From RPQJ01 sp963754125 (GTDB taxonomy: Bacteria; Pseudomonadota; Gammaproteobacteria; Steroidobacterales; Steroidobacteraceae), in the NCBI GenBank assembly GCA_963754125.1, contig CAVWEX010000002.1, forward strand, positions 62,001 through 126,000: a DNA stretch of 64,000 nt, written 5' to 3'. The translations under genes were made by a program, and so were the position numbers. Shown piece after piece: positions 18,317-27,231 of the stretch. The notes beneath the pieces were generated by a model. It made no database searches and was not told the DNA's origin. It was given only the letters and a program-made list of their open reading frames with translations. How positions within the stretch are numbered: the stretch's first letter is position 1; every line of letters starts with the position of its first letter.

Positions 18317-18955
18317 GTGCCCAGACACACGCCATTGACCCTGCGCCTGCCCGTAGCCCTCGCTGCGGCGCTCGCGCTCCTGGCCGGACCGGCCGCCCAT
18401 GCCACCAAGCTCAAGCCGCAGAACCTCACGCAGCTGATCGCCGACTCGCAGAGCATCATCGCGGGCAAGGTCACCCGCGTGACCGACGGCGTCGCCGCGA
18501 ACGGCATGCCGTACACCGAGATCACCATCTCCGTCAGCGACAGCGCCAAGGGCGAACTGCGCGGCGGCGCGAAGTACACGTTCCGGCAGTTCGGCCTGCT
18601 CGAGCCGCGCAAGCTGTCGAACGGCAAGACGCTCGTGGCAGTGACGCCGGAAGGCTTCCCGCAATGGCGGCAGGGCGAACAGGTGATCGCCTTCATGTAC
18701 AAGCCCGCCTCGCGGACCGGCCTGCAGACCACGGCGGGACTCGCGCAGGGCAAGCTCAACATGCTGAACGGCCGGGTCACGAACGAGTTCAACAACCGGG
18801 GCCTGTTCGAGGGCGTGAAGATCCAGGAGGGACTCCTGAGCGACAAGGAACGCGCGATGCTCAAGAGCGACGGCGCGGTGGATGCCGCCACGTTCGTCGG
18901 CCTCGTCGGCCGTGCCGTGACCGGCAACTGGATCCAGACCGGGGAGATGCGCTGA
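18317..18955 (+). CDS. Exported protein of unknown function
   Basis: 212-residue protein with a clear signal peptide (PRHTPLTLRLPVALAAALAL, cleavage after AHA). I chose GTG 18317 because GGAGA sits 7 nt upstream and the leader then starts correctly; the frame is open further upstream. The mature part contains IIAGKVTRVTDGV, a beta-rich stretch typical of small secreted proteins, and FRQFGLLEPRKLSNGKTLV. I cannot name the family. The stop overlaps the ATG of the metalloprotease gene (TGATG), so the two are translated together and may work as a pair. Confidence 0.75.
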   Translation: MPRHTPLTLRLPVALAAALALLAGPAAHATKLKPQNLTQLIADSQSIIAGKVTRVTDGVAANGMPYTEITISVSDSAKGELRGGAKYTFRQFGLLEPRKLSNGKTLVAVTPEGFPQWRQGEQVIAFMYKPASRTGLQTTAGLAQGKLNMLNGRVTNEFNNRGLFEGVKIQEGLLSDKERAMLKSDGAVDAATFVGLVGRAVTGNWIQTGEMR

Positions 18956-21420
18956 TGAAGTCCTTCGTTTTCAGGGCCGCTATCGGCCTCATCTTTGCCT
19001 GCGGCGCTGCCCAGGCCGCCGGTCCGCTCTACATGACCGACACCAGTCCGCCGCGTCCCTACGTATGGGACACGAGCAAGGGCCCGATTCCCGCCTGGAC
19101 CGACGGCGGCGGTGCATTCACCTACGGCTACGACGGCGTCACGCCGTTCATCACGATCGCGCGCGCGAACGAGATCACGCAGTTCGCGCTCGGCCAGTGG
19201 AGCAACGTCGGAACGGCGACGCTCGACCTGGGCGTGAAGGGCACGATCGCGGGCAAGACCGGCATCGCGGACGTCACGGGCGCCAACGCGAACCAGTTCT
19301 ACGGCGTCGAGAACGGCTACGGTCTCTGGGTGCTGTACGACACCGACGGCTCGATCCTCGAGGAGTACTTCGGCGTGTCGCGCTACGCGGTGCTCGGCAT
19401 CGCGTTCCCGGAGATCGCCGATGCGAACGGCAAGATCACCGAGGCGACCGCGCTGCTGAACGGCTGGCTGGTGTACGACACCGACGTCAACGGCGACTTC
19501 ATCGCCGGCGTGTTCACGCACGAGTTCGGCCACGCCATCAACCTGTCGCACTCGCAGGTGAACGGGCCGATCGTGTACTCGAGCTATCCCTTCGACGGCA
19601 ACCGCCGCTACCCCGGCGTGCCGGGTTGCGTGGATCCGGTGTACGCCTGGAACTGGTATGACGAGAGCGTCAACCGGGCCGACCCGACGATCCTCGAGAC
19701 GATGTATCCGTTCATCGACAATTCGGGGCTCGCCGCGCAGGCGCAGAGCACGATCACGCACGCGGACGACGTCGCGGCGATCTCCAACCTGTATCCGACC
19801 CCGGCCTACCTGACCGGTCGCGGCTCGATCACGGGCACGCTGCGGCTGAAGGACGGCCGGACACCCTACAGCGGTATCAACGTCATCGCGCGCAACGTGG
19901 CCAATCCGCTGCACGACGCCGTGTCGGCGATGACCGGCGACCAGACGCAAGGGCTGGTCGGTCCCGATGGCCGCTACACGATCCGCAACCTGACGCCGGG
20001 CGCCGAGTACGTGGTCTACATCGAGGAGATCTACGCGGGTGGCTACCCGACGGAGCCGACCATGATGATCTCGCAGGGCGAGTACTGGGATGCGGCCGAG
20101 AGCAACAACCCGGCGACCGACCGGCCGTGCAACGCCACGAAGATCCGCGCACAGGCGGGCGTCGCGAAGACGGCCGACATCACGTTCAACGGCTACATGC
20201 AGGGCGTGCAGTTCACGCCGGTCGTGTCCGCCTACCTGACGGACCTCGCGAAGAACGGCCGCAGCGCGGCCGGTCAGTTCGAGACCACGGCGTTCATGTG
20301 GAACCTGAGCCAGGGCTTCGAGATCCTGCCGCCCGAGCTGGTGGCGAACAATTCCGCCATGACCCGCAACGGCCAGTGGATGACCGTGCAGTACGACGCG
20401 AACCGCAACGGCATCGCCCAGGCCGCGCTGCGCTCGTCGAACGGCGCGGTGGTGTCGCTCGGCGACGTCGCGAAGAAGGGCGACACCTGCGGTGGCAGCA
20501 GCATGAGCGGCGAGGACAGCACCTACGGCTGGGCGGTGGACGATACCGGGCAGAAGGCCGTCGGCACCGCCTACGTCGATCGTGACGGCGACGGGCAGTG
20601 CCAGAGCCCCTACAAGAGCGAGATCGTGCCCTTCATCTGGGATGCGAAGCGCGGCATGCGCGAGCTCAACACGTCGACGCTGCCCATGGACGAGCTGCCG
20701 TGGGTGCGCGCCCACGCGATCTCCGGTAACGGCGAAGTGGTGCTCGGTACCTCGAATTTCCAGTACGCCCTGGCATGGGTGAAGGAAGGCAAGGCCATCA
20801 ACCTGACCGAGCGCTACGGCGCCAGCTCGTCGGTGAACGCGGTGAGCGCCGATGGGCACCGGGTGGCCATCGACCTGGTGGATCAGAACACCTACCAGGG
20901 CAAGGGCGTGGCCCTCTGGGACTACGCGAAGGGACTCACGCCGATCGGTTCGCTCAAGTGGTGCCGGGACGTGCCCTACGTGAGCTGGTTCGGCGGCGAC
21001 CTCTGCGCGGAGATGACCGGCGAGGAAATCGAGGCGGCCGTCGGCCTGCCGCCCGTCGACGTCTTCGACATGAGCGACGACGGCTCGATCCTCATCGGCA
21101 GGACCGGATCGTTCTTCACCGGCTTCGAGGGTGCGCTGTGGATCGAGGGAATCGGCTGGATGACCTGGAAGGACTTCTTCCACAAGCAGGGCGTGGTCGA
21201 GGCGGAGAACGTGCCGTTCTCGAATCCCATCTCGATCAGCGGCACCGGACGCGAGGTCGTGGGCGGCATGGTGGGCGCATCGTTCTCCTGGATCGTGAAC
21301 ATGAGCCAGGTGTTCGTCTGCGAGCGCGGCAACTCGATCCAGACCGGCTTCCCGAACGGCCTGCGCACCAAGATCGCCGCGGGCGCGCGGTTCGGCCGCT
21401 GCGAGCACCTCGACGACTGA
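18955..21420 (+). CDS. Secreted matrixin-like metalloprotease with C-terminal repeat domain
   Basis: 821-residue exported protein: signal peptide ending near AQAAG, then a zinc-protease-like domain. The metzincin motif HEFGHAINLSH (His189, Glu190, His193, His199) is complete, followed by an SxMxY-like turn region (ILETMYPF) that would supply the Met-turn. A carboxypeptidase-regulatory-like beta domain follows (SITGTLRLKDGRTPYSGINV). Repeats of the extracellular HAF type come last (YGWAVDDTGQKAVGTAYVD; AISGNGEVVLGTS; DMSDDGSILIG). The ATG overlaps the upstream stop. A rho-independent terminator follows at 21468. The substrate is unknown; the start is supported by coupling. Confidence 0.8.
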   Translation: MKSFVFRAAIGLIFACGAAQAAGPLYMTDTSPPRPYVWDTSKGPIPAWTDGGGAFTYGYDGVTPFITIARANEITQFALGQWSNVGTATLDLGVKGTIAGKTGIADVTGANANQFYGVENGYGLWVLYDTDGSILEEYFGVSRYAVLGIAFPEIADANGKITEATALLNGWLVYDTDVNGDFIAGVFTHEFGHAINLSHSQVNGPIVYSSYPFDGNRRYPGVPGCVDPVYAWNWYDESVNRADPTILETMYPFIDNSGLAAQAQSTITHADDVAAISNLYPTPAYLTGRGSITGTLRLKDGRTPYSGINVIARNVANPLHDAVSAMTGDQTQGLVGPDGRYTIRNLTPGAEYVVYIEEIYAGGYPTEPTMMISQGEYWDAAESNNPATDRPCNATKIRAQAGVAKTADITFNGYMQGVQFTPVVSAYLTDLAKNGRSAAGQFETTAFMWNLSQGFEILPPELVANNSAMTRNGQWMTVQYDANRNGIAQAALRSSNGAVVSLGDVAKKGDTCGGSSMSGEDSTYGWAVDDTGQKAVGTAYVDRDGDGQCQSPYKSEIVPFIWDAKRGMRELNTSTLPMDELPWVRAHAISGNGEVVLGTSNFQYALAWVKEGKAINLTERYGASSSVNAVSADGHRVAIDLVDQNTYQGKGVALWDYAKGLTPIGSLKWCRDVPYVSWFGGDLCAEMTGEEIEAAVGLPPVDVFDMSDDGSILIGRTGSFFTGFEGALWIEGIGWMTWKDFFHKQGVVEAENVPFSNPISISGTGREVVGGMVGASFSWIVNMSQVFVCERGNSIQTGFPNGLRTKIAAGARFGRCEHLDD

Positions 21421-21467
21421 CCCTCGACAACGACAAGAACAGGTCCCCGGCCAGGGGCGTTGAACTC

Positions 21468-21497
21468 AAAGGCGGGGGCAACCCCGCCTTTCCTTTT
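21468..21497 (+). terminator. Rho-independent terminator after the metalloprotease operon
   Basis: Perfect 10-bp stem AAAGGCGGGG / CCCCGCCTTT with loop GCAA, followed by CCTTTT. It lies 47 nt past the metalloprotease stop and just before the marC promoter. Confidence 0.85.
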
Positions 21498-21509
21498 GGT
21501 GGGATCGCA

Positions 21510-21515
21510 TACAAT
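21510..21515 (+). promoter_or_regulatory. Putative -10 box of marC
   Basis: TACAAT in the context GATCGCATACAATCGCG, 36 nt before the marC start. The same 17-nt block recurs at 35270-35286. No strong -35 hexamer is seen; the terminator stem occupies that position. Confidence 0.45.
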
Positions 21516-21551
21516 CGCGCCCGGCAAGCGCACCGCGCTGGCGGAGGTCGG

Positions 21552-22223
21552 ATGAATTCGTACGTCAGCCTGTTCCTGCAGGGACTCATCCTCGTCCCGG
21601 TCACGTTGCTGCCGATCATCAACCCGCTCAGCAGCGCGCCGGTGTTCGCGGCGACCGTGGGCTCGAACCGCAGCATCGCCAAGCGTCTGGCGCGTCAGGT
21701 CGCGGTCAACGCGTGGTTCGTGCTGGTGGCCTCGATGCTGATCGGCAGCTACGTGCTGGCGCTGTTCGGCATCTCGCTGCCGGTCGTGCGCATCGGCGGC
21801 GGGCTGCTGGTGGCGGCCACCGCGTGGCACATGCTGCACCACGTCGAGGACGACGACGTGCATGCCGTGGCAGCGGAGAACGCGGCGAAGCTGTCCGAGT
21901 CCGAGATCGTCCGGCGCAGCTTCTTCCCGATCACGTTCCCGCTCACGACCGGGCCGGGCACCATCGCGGCCTCGATCGCCCTCGGCGCGCAGATTCCCCG
22001 CAACCCCGCCATGTACGCGCTCGGCGTGCTGGTCGCCGCGTGCGGCGCGGCGCTGGTGTCGCTCGCGCTCTACCTGATCTTCAAGAACTCGGTCACCGTG
22101 CTCGCGCGGCTCGGCAAGGTCGGCACGCTGGTGATGATCCGGCTGATGGCGTTCATCCTGCTGTGCATCGGCATCCAGATCATGTGGACGGGCTGGGCGG
22201 AGCTGAACGGGATCGCGTCCTGA
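21552..22223 (+). CDS. MarC-family integral membrane protein
   Basis: 223-residue six-helix protein of the MarC/UPF0056 family. The first helix has LLPIINPLSSAPVF and the second repeat has PITFPLTTGPGTIAASIALG; both are the family's internal-repeat signatures. ATG 21552 has GGAGGT 4-9 nt upstream. It stands alone between a terminator and a convergent transporter gene 13 nt away. The biochemical function of the family is uncertain, and the old link with multiple antibiotic resistance is not supported for marC itself. Confidence 0.9.
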   Translation: MNSYVSLFLQGLILVPVTLLPIINPLSSAPVFAATVGSNRSIAKRLARQVAVNAWFVLVASMLIGSYVLALFGISLPVVRIGGGLLVAATAWHMLHHVEDDDVHAVAAENAAKLSESEIVRRSFFPITFPLTTGPGTIAASIALGAQIPRNPAMYALGVLVAACGAALVSLALYLIFKNSVTVLARLGKVGTLVMIRLMAFILLCIGIQIMWTGWAELNGIAS

Positions 22224-22236
22224 CGCGCGAGGGGGC

Positions 22237-24043
22237 TCAGAAAGGCCAAATGATCGGCACGACGAGCACAGCAACCGCGAAGAACAGCGCCATCAGCGGC
22301 GCGCCGAGTTTCCAGTAGTCGCCGAAGCGGTAGTCGCCGGGACCCATCACCATCATGTTGGCCGGCGTCGCCACCGGGGTCAGGAAGGCTGCCGCCGCAG
22401 CGACGCAGACGCCCATCAGCATCGGCTGCGCGGAGACGCCCATCTGCTCCGCGGCCGACACCGCGATCGGGATGACGACCAGGGCCGTCGCGGTGTTGCT
22501 GATCAGCTGGCCGAAGATCGCCGTCAGCACGCAGAGCGCCGTCAGCAGTGCGGTGGGGCCGGCATCGCCGAGCGCCGCGACGAGCTTCGTCGCGACCAGC
22601 TCACCGGCGCCGGACTTGGTGATGGCCGTGGACATCGGGATCATGCCGGCCACCAGCAGCACGGTGGACCACGAGACGCCCTGGTAGGCCTGCTGCACCG
22701 TCAGGACCTTGAACAGCAGCATGGCGCCCGCAGCCAGCAGCGCGGCCAGTACGGGCGGCACGATCCCGGTGGCGAGCATCAGCACCATCGCGAGCAGGAT
22801 CACGATGGCCGGCGTCGAACCCGCCGCGAGCGGCACGGCCTGCCGTCGCACCAGCCTCGGCGAGTCCACGACCAGCAGATCGCGTTCCTCGCTGCGGGAT
22901 TCCAGCACGGCCCAGTCACCTTCGATCAGCAGGACGTCGCCGACCTGCAGGTCGGTGTCTTCGGGGCCGCGATCCCGGCCCTTGCCGGCGCACCGCCAGC
23001 ACGATGAGGTCGCCGTCCATCACGTGACCCGGCCGGACGACCTGGCCGACGAATCGCGACCGCGGCGGTATCACCACCTCGGCCGCACCGTTCTTGCGCG
23101 CCAGCAGCGATCGCTCGATGTCGCGTGCGGTGCGATAGGCCTCCTCCCGGAGGCCCAGGTCGCCGGCGTATCGTCGCGCGACCTCGGGATCTCCGACGAC
23201 GGTCAGTCGGTCGTCGATGTTGACCGGACCTTCGAACACGGGTCGTTGCGTCTGCCCGTCGAGCACCGTGATCACGTCGATGCCGGGGTAACCGGCGAGA
23301 CTCCATCGGTCCCTCGGCGAGCCGAGCAGCGGCGAGCCCTCGTTGACCCGGAAATGGAAGACGTTGTCGAGCGAGTAGTGCTCGATCAGCGTCTGAGCGT
23401 GACGACTCAGGTCGGGTGGGAGCGTGCTGCTCAAGCGGCTGGGCAACAGTCGCGCGCCGAAGAACAGCACGATGAGGATCGTGCCGGCCACGAGCGGCAG
23501 TCCGACCCACGCGAACTCGAGGAAGCCGAACTCGCCGTAGCCCGCTTCAGCTGCGGCCTCCGAAATGACTACGTTGACCGGGCTGCCGGTGAGCAGCAGC
23601 ATCCCGCCGGCGCTGCCGGCGAACGCGAGCGGCATCAGCAACTGCGAGGGTGGGAAGGAGCGCCGCATGGCCATGACGACGGCCATCGGAAGGAGGGCCG
23701 CGACGGTGCCGTTCAGGCCGATCAAGGCCGTGAGCCCGGCTGACAGCAGCATCGTGAGGACGAGCAGGCGCCGGGTGCTGTCGCCCGACTTGTTGACCAG
23801 CGCCTGGCCGACCCACGCCGTGACGCCGGTGGCGTCGAGCCCCTCGCTCACGACGAACAGCGCGGCGATCAGGATCACCGCGGGATCGCCGAAGCCTGCG
23901 AGCGCCTCGCCGAGCGTCAGGACGCCGGTGAAGTGCAGCGCAAGCGCCGAGGACACCGCGATCCACTCGACCGGCAGCCTGTTCGGCAGGAACAGGCCGA
24001 CCGTGCCGGCGAGAATCAGCAGGCTGATGACGGCGTCGCTCAT
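22237..24043 (-). CDS. SLC13/DASS-type permease with TrkA-C domains, apparent +1 frameshift
   Basis: About 601 residues after correction. N-terminal helices carry the SLC13 pattern (LIGLNGTVAALLPMAVVMA; GGMLLLTGSPVNVVISEAA). A central soluble part has two TrkA-C-like modules (PLLGSPRDRWSLAGYPGIDV). The C-terminal half has the second transporter repeat (NTATALVVIPIAVSAAEQ; TPVATPANMMVMGPGDYRFG). The frame is lost at a CCC at 22979-22981 (GGG on the coding strand). Dropping one G continues RDRGPEDTDLQVGDVLLIEG. I chose the ATG at 24043; a TTG three codons upstream is the alternative. The substrate is an anion such as a dicarboxylate or sulfate, not resolved by sequence. Confidence 0.85.
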
Positions 24044-24165
24044 GCGTCGCAACTATGCCAGAAGCGCGGCCGCGGTGGCCCGGTTGCCCAGGTTCGACCT
24101 GCGACCGACTCCGGGACTCGCGTACGTGCGAAGATCATGGTCCGCACTTTCCGGAGCTTCCGAAA

Positions 24166-25296
24166 ATGCATCGTGCTGTAACGCTACTCGCCTCCGTGCT
24201 GGCGCTCACCGCGCCGATCCTTGCGCAGGCCGATACGCCCGTCGCCAAGACTGCGCAGGGACCCGTCCGCCTTGTCACCGTGGCCGAGGGACTCGAGCAT
24301 CCCTGGGGCATCGCGTTCCTGCCCGACGGGCGGGCGCTCGTCACGGAGCGTCCGGGCCGGCTGCGCATCGTGGCGACGGACGGAAAGGTGGGCGAGCCCC
24401 TCGCCGGCGTGCCGGTCGTGCATGCCGTCAACCAGGGCGGCCTGCTCGACGTCGCGCTCGACCCCGACTTCGGCGCCAACCGGCTCGTGTACCTGTCGTT
24501 CGCGGAGCCGCGCGAAGGGGCCAGCGGCACCGCGGTGGCGCGTGGTCGGCTCACCGAGGGCGGGCTCGCCGACGTCGAGGTCATCTTCCGGCAGCAGCCG
24601 ACGGTGAAGGGCGGCCATCACTTCGGGTCGCGGCTCGTGTTCGCGCGCGATGGGCGACTGTTCGTCACGCTCGGCGACCGCTTCTCGGAGCGGGCCCGCG
24701 CGCAGACGCTCGACTCGCACCTCGGCAAGGTGGTGCGCATCGAGCGCGACGGCAAGGTGCCGGCCGACAACCCGTTCGTGAATCGTGCCGGCGCGCTGCC
24801 GGAGATCTGGTCCTACGGGCACCGCAACGTGCAGGGCGCGGCGCTGCACCCGAAGACGGGCGAGCTGTGGACCCACGAGCACGGCCCGCGCGGCGGCGAC
24901 GAGCTGAATCGCACGCTCGCCGGCCGCAACTACGGCTGGCCGACCGTCAGCTACGGCATCGAGTACTCGGGCGGCAAGATCAGCGATTCGCCCACGGCAC
25001 CCGGCATCGAGCCACCGGTGCACCACTGGGTGCCGTCCATCGCGACGAGCGGCCTCATGTTCTACACCGGCGATCGTTTCCCGAAGTGGCGCGGCAGCGC
25101 GTTCGTGGGCGGGCTCGCGAGCAAGCAGGTCGCGCGGCTCGAGATGGACGGCGACCGCGTCGTCAGCGAGGAGCGCCTGCTCGAAGGCGTCGTGGAGCAG
25201 CGCGTGCGCGACGTGGAGCAGGGCCCGGACGGGTTCATCTATCTGCTGACCGATGAGAAGAAAGGACGGCTGCTGCGCATGGAGCCGGCGGAGTGA
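24166..25296 (+). CDS. PQQ-dependent sugar (aldose/sorbosone-type) dehydrogenase
   Basis: 376-residue exported six-bladed propeller enzyme of the soluble glucose/aldose dehydrogenase family (compare E. coli YliI). The signal peptide is LLASVLALTAPILAQA. Family motifs are GLEHPWGIAFLPDGRALVTE, GGLLDVALDPDF, SYGHRNVQGAALHP, THEHGPRGGDELN and YGWPTVSYG; the His and Arg in these blocks surround PQQ in the family. ATG 24166 has GGAG 9 nt upstream. No PQQ synthesis genes are in the window. The tRNA-Ile gene begins 15 nt after the stop. Confidence 0.9.
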   Translation: MHRAVTLLASVLALTAPILAQADTPVAKTAQGPVRLVTVAEGLEHPWGIAFLPDGRALVTERPGRLRIVATDGKVGEPLAGVPVVHAVNQGGLLDVALDPDFGANRLVYLSFAEPREGASGTAVARGRLTEGGLADVEVIFRQQPTVKGGHHFGSRLVFARDGRLFVTLGDRFSERARAQTLDSHLGKVVRIERDGKVPADNPFVNRAGALPEIWSYGHRNVQGAALHPKTGELWTHEHGPRGGDELNRTLAGRNYGWPTVSYGIEYSGGKISDSPTAPGIEPPVHHWVPSIATSGLMFYTGDRFPKWRGSAFVGGLASKQVARLEMDGDRVVSEERLLEGVVEQRVRDVEQGPDGFIYLLTDEKKGRLLRMEPAE

Positions 25297-25297
25297 G

Positions 25298-25303
25298 TAG
25301 AAT
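25298..25303 (+). promoter_or_regulatory. Putative -10 box of tRNA-Ile2
   Basis: TAGAAT, 8 nt before the first base of the tRNA and immediately after the stop of the sugar dehydrogenase. The following CGCGCG resembles a stringent-type discriminator. No good -35 is visible, so this is tentative. Confidence 0.4.
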
Positions 25304-25311
25304 CCGCGCGT

Positions 25312-25623
25312 GGGCCTGTAGCACAGCGGTTAGTGCAGGGGACTCATCGAAAGGTGCCTCCACGGCGTAATCCGTGGAGTGGACGGGATGAATTCAGGGA
25401 AACCTTCCGGCACTGCCGATGGCAACCCTGAGCCAAGCCGGCGGTGCACCGCCGGACGGTGCAGAGACTACCTGAGGGCTGCAGTGCCCTTGATGACAGG
25501 CGTAGAGCGTCCCGCACCCGACCGGCGTCGCAGCCGAGGGTGAAGAGATAGTCCACGCCCGGGGGAAACTCCGGGGCAACGTGAATCCCTTGGTCCTGGG
25601 TTCGAATCCCAGCGGGCCCACCA
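25312..25623 (+). tRNA. tRNA-Ile2 (CAU anticodon), interrupted by a group I intron
   Basis: The two exons (25312-25347 and 25584-25623) join into a complete cloverleaf. The acceptor is GGGCCTG/CGGGCCC with discriminator A and encoded CCA. The D-arm is GCAC/GTGC, the anticodon stem GGGGA/TCCCT, and the anticodon loop CTCATAA with CAT at positions 34-36. The T-arm is CTGGG-TTCGAAT-CCCAG. A CAU anticodon means initiator or elongator Met, or Ile2 with lysidine. The context GACTCATAAT...TTGGTC matches E. coli tRNA-Ile2 closely, so Ile (reading AUA after TilS modification) is favoured. The intron splits the gene directly after the anticodon. Confidence 0.9.
25348..25583 (+). ncRNA. Group I self-splicing intron (Azoarcus-like, probably IC3) in the tRNA-Ile2 anticodon loop
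   Basis: 236-nt insertion after the U of the CAU anticodon. The 5' exon CAU pairs with an internal guide GUG at 25354-25356, with U-G at the splice site, as in the Azoarcus tRNA-Ile intron. The core elements are visible in order. P2 is CUCCACGG/CCGUGGAG. P3 is GGACG/CGUCC. P4 is CAGGG/CCCUG. P6 is a strong GCCGGCGG hairpin. P7 is built from AGAGACUA and GAUAGUC, and P9 is a GC stem capped by GAAA. The intron ends in G before exon AAUCCC. It has no open reading frame, so no homing endonuclease. Splicing is expected to need only guanosine and magnesium; activity is untested. Confidence 0.9.
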
Positions 25624-25727
25624 TTTGCTGAACCCTACTTGGCTTTGATCGCGTGGGCAGACCACACGAGGCGAGGGGCGGGCCGACATCCATGTCCGGC
25701 CCTCTGTAACGGATCAACAGGCGATGG
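25624..25727. other. Intergenic hairpin region after the tRNA
   Basis: Short spacer between the tRNA and the convergent PAP2-like gene. It contains a GC stem-loop around 25676-25701 (GGGCCGACAT / ATGTCCGGCCC, one bulge). It could help end transcription from either side; it has no clear U tract. Confidence 0.35.
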
Positions 25728-27052
25728 TCATCGTCGGGACAATCCCGCAGCGCGCCGGCGCCGGGTCACCAAGCCGACGCGCCCAGGCCTAGCAGCAGCA
25801 TCGCCCAGGTCGCTGGCTCCGGCACGGCGTTGAACGCCCGCCCTGCGAGCGCCCACTGCGCGATCTGATCTCCCGTCCACAACCCCGCCTCATTGTCGAA
25901 ATCGAAGTGGATGCCGCCCCACAGCCGGCTGTTGGCTCCGTCCAGCGCCGCCTGCTGCAGCCCAGTGAACGCCCGGGTGTCGGCGCCGATCGAGAACTCG
26001 AAACCCTGCGTGTCGCCGAACATCGCGATCAGCACGCCCGCACCCGCACCCGACAGCGCCGAATGGGTCGAGAGATAGGAGGGGTGGGCCGGCGCCGGGA
26101 ACAGCGATTGCCAGGCGGCATCGCCCAGGGTTGCGTCGTTGCCGTCGGTGTCGCCGAGTTGAATGGCGGTCACCGGGCGCCACAGCGCGTATTCATACTT
26201 CGCGTCGAAGCCCGCGATCAACGCATCGGCCAGGCTGGTCGTCAGCAGGGCATAGCTGCGTGCAAAACCGAGGGTGTCAAGCGCCTCGTCCTCGCCCACC
26301 AGCAGCCCGATCCGCAGCCAAGGCGACCCGTTTGCGGCATCCCAGAACAATGCGCTCGCCGTCTGGTCGGCGGTGCGCGTGGCGCTGCCCACCGCGCCGA
26401 TCTCCTTCACCTCGTTGTAGGCGGCGGCATACTCCGCACTGTCGAGCGCTGGTGGCGGCGCGGGGCGAAACTGATCGCCCGTGGTCATCATGAAGGGGTC
26501 CACGCCCCCCCAGTGCGGCAAGGCGCCTGGCGCGAAGCCCGGCGGCGTCGGGCGCCAGTCGCCCGGGTCCGCACCCGGCACGTGGGGAAACGCAGCGGCC
26601 GATCCATCCGCCGCACGCTTCGCCAGGATCGCCGCCGCATGCGCGGTGCCATTGGCGATTCCCGCCGTCTTGGCGACGCCGTCCGGCACCAGCGCCAGAC
26701 TGGCCGCCAGCGCCGCGTCATATTGCGCGGTGTTCGCCGGATCCAGCGCCACCAGCACATTGCGCGCCGCCTGCGAGGCGGCCGCCCGCGAGTCCCCGCC
26801 GCTCGCGCCCACGCGCCCCAGATAGGAGTTGTTCGGCCGGCCCACCGCGGCGTTCACGGCATCGTGCATTGCGATGTTGACCATCGCGTAGACCCGGGTC
26901 TGTGCCGGCGGCGATCCCGCGACCAGTCCGACCATGGTCTGGTTCCAGTAAAGGACCGGATCGCTTTCGGCGGTGATGGCGGCCGTCGCGGGCGTCGTGA
27001 AAGTCGCTGCCAATGCAGCAAGCGCAGCGGTAGCAAGTATTTTTATTCGCAT
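25728..27052 (-). CDS. Vanadium-haloperoxidase/PAP2-like exported protein with PEP-CTERM anchor, apparent frameshift at the end
   Basis: Exported protein with signal peptide (RIKILATAALAALAA, cut near TATAA). The PAP2/vanadium haloperoxidase active-site triad of motifs is present: K-x6-RP (KYEYALWRP), PSYLSTHSA and SRLWGGIH. It ends in a PEP-CTERM sorting signal, VPEPATWAMLLLGLG. As given the frame stops at 25766 after ASAW. Adding one base near 25778-25784 continues VGLVTRRRRAAGLSRR to a stop at 25728, restoring the Arg-rich tail every PEP-CTERM signal needs. Start ATG 27052 has GGGAG 7 nt upstream. The reaction (haloperoxidase or phosphatase) cannot be settled from sequence. Confidence 0.82.
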
Positions 27053-27231
27053 TGGATACTCCCTGGATAATCCCCGTCCGCGGCGCGAACCACCATGGCC
27101 GCGCCTGACGTGACGAGGTGACCATCGCAGGCGTGATCCCGCCACTCGTCCAGCTGATGAATAGCTGACCGAAGCTTGATTTCTCGCTCACAACGGGCTG
27201 GATGCCTCCTCCATGGGCAGCGCCACGAAGC

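Noticed and set aside
18211..21408. Minus-strand open frame of more than 1000 codons under the metalloprotease
   Set aside because: Low-complexity Arg/Ala/His/Val composition opposite a gene with a signal peptide and metzincin motif; a shadow.
25312..25623. tRNA-Met with CAU anticodon
   Set aside because: The anticodon arm context and extra loop match tRNA-Ile2, and there are no initiator features such as an unpaired first base. Lysidine modification cannot be seen from DNA, so some doubt remains.
25394..25717. Short open frames inside and across the group I intron on the minus strand
   Set aside because: No homing-endonuclease motifs, opposite strand, and they overlap tRNA exons.
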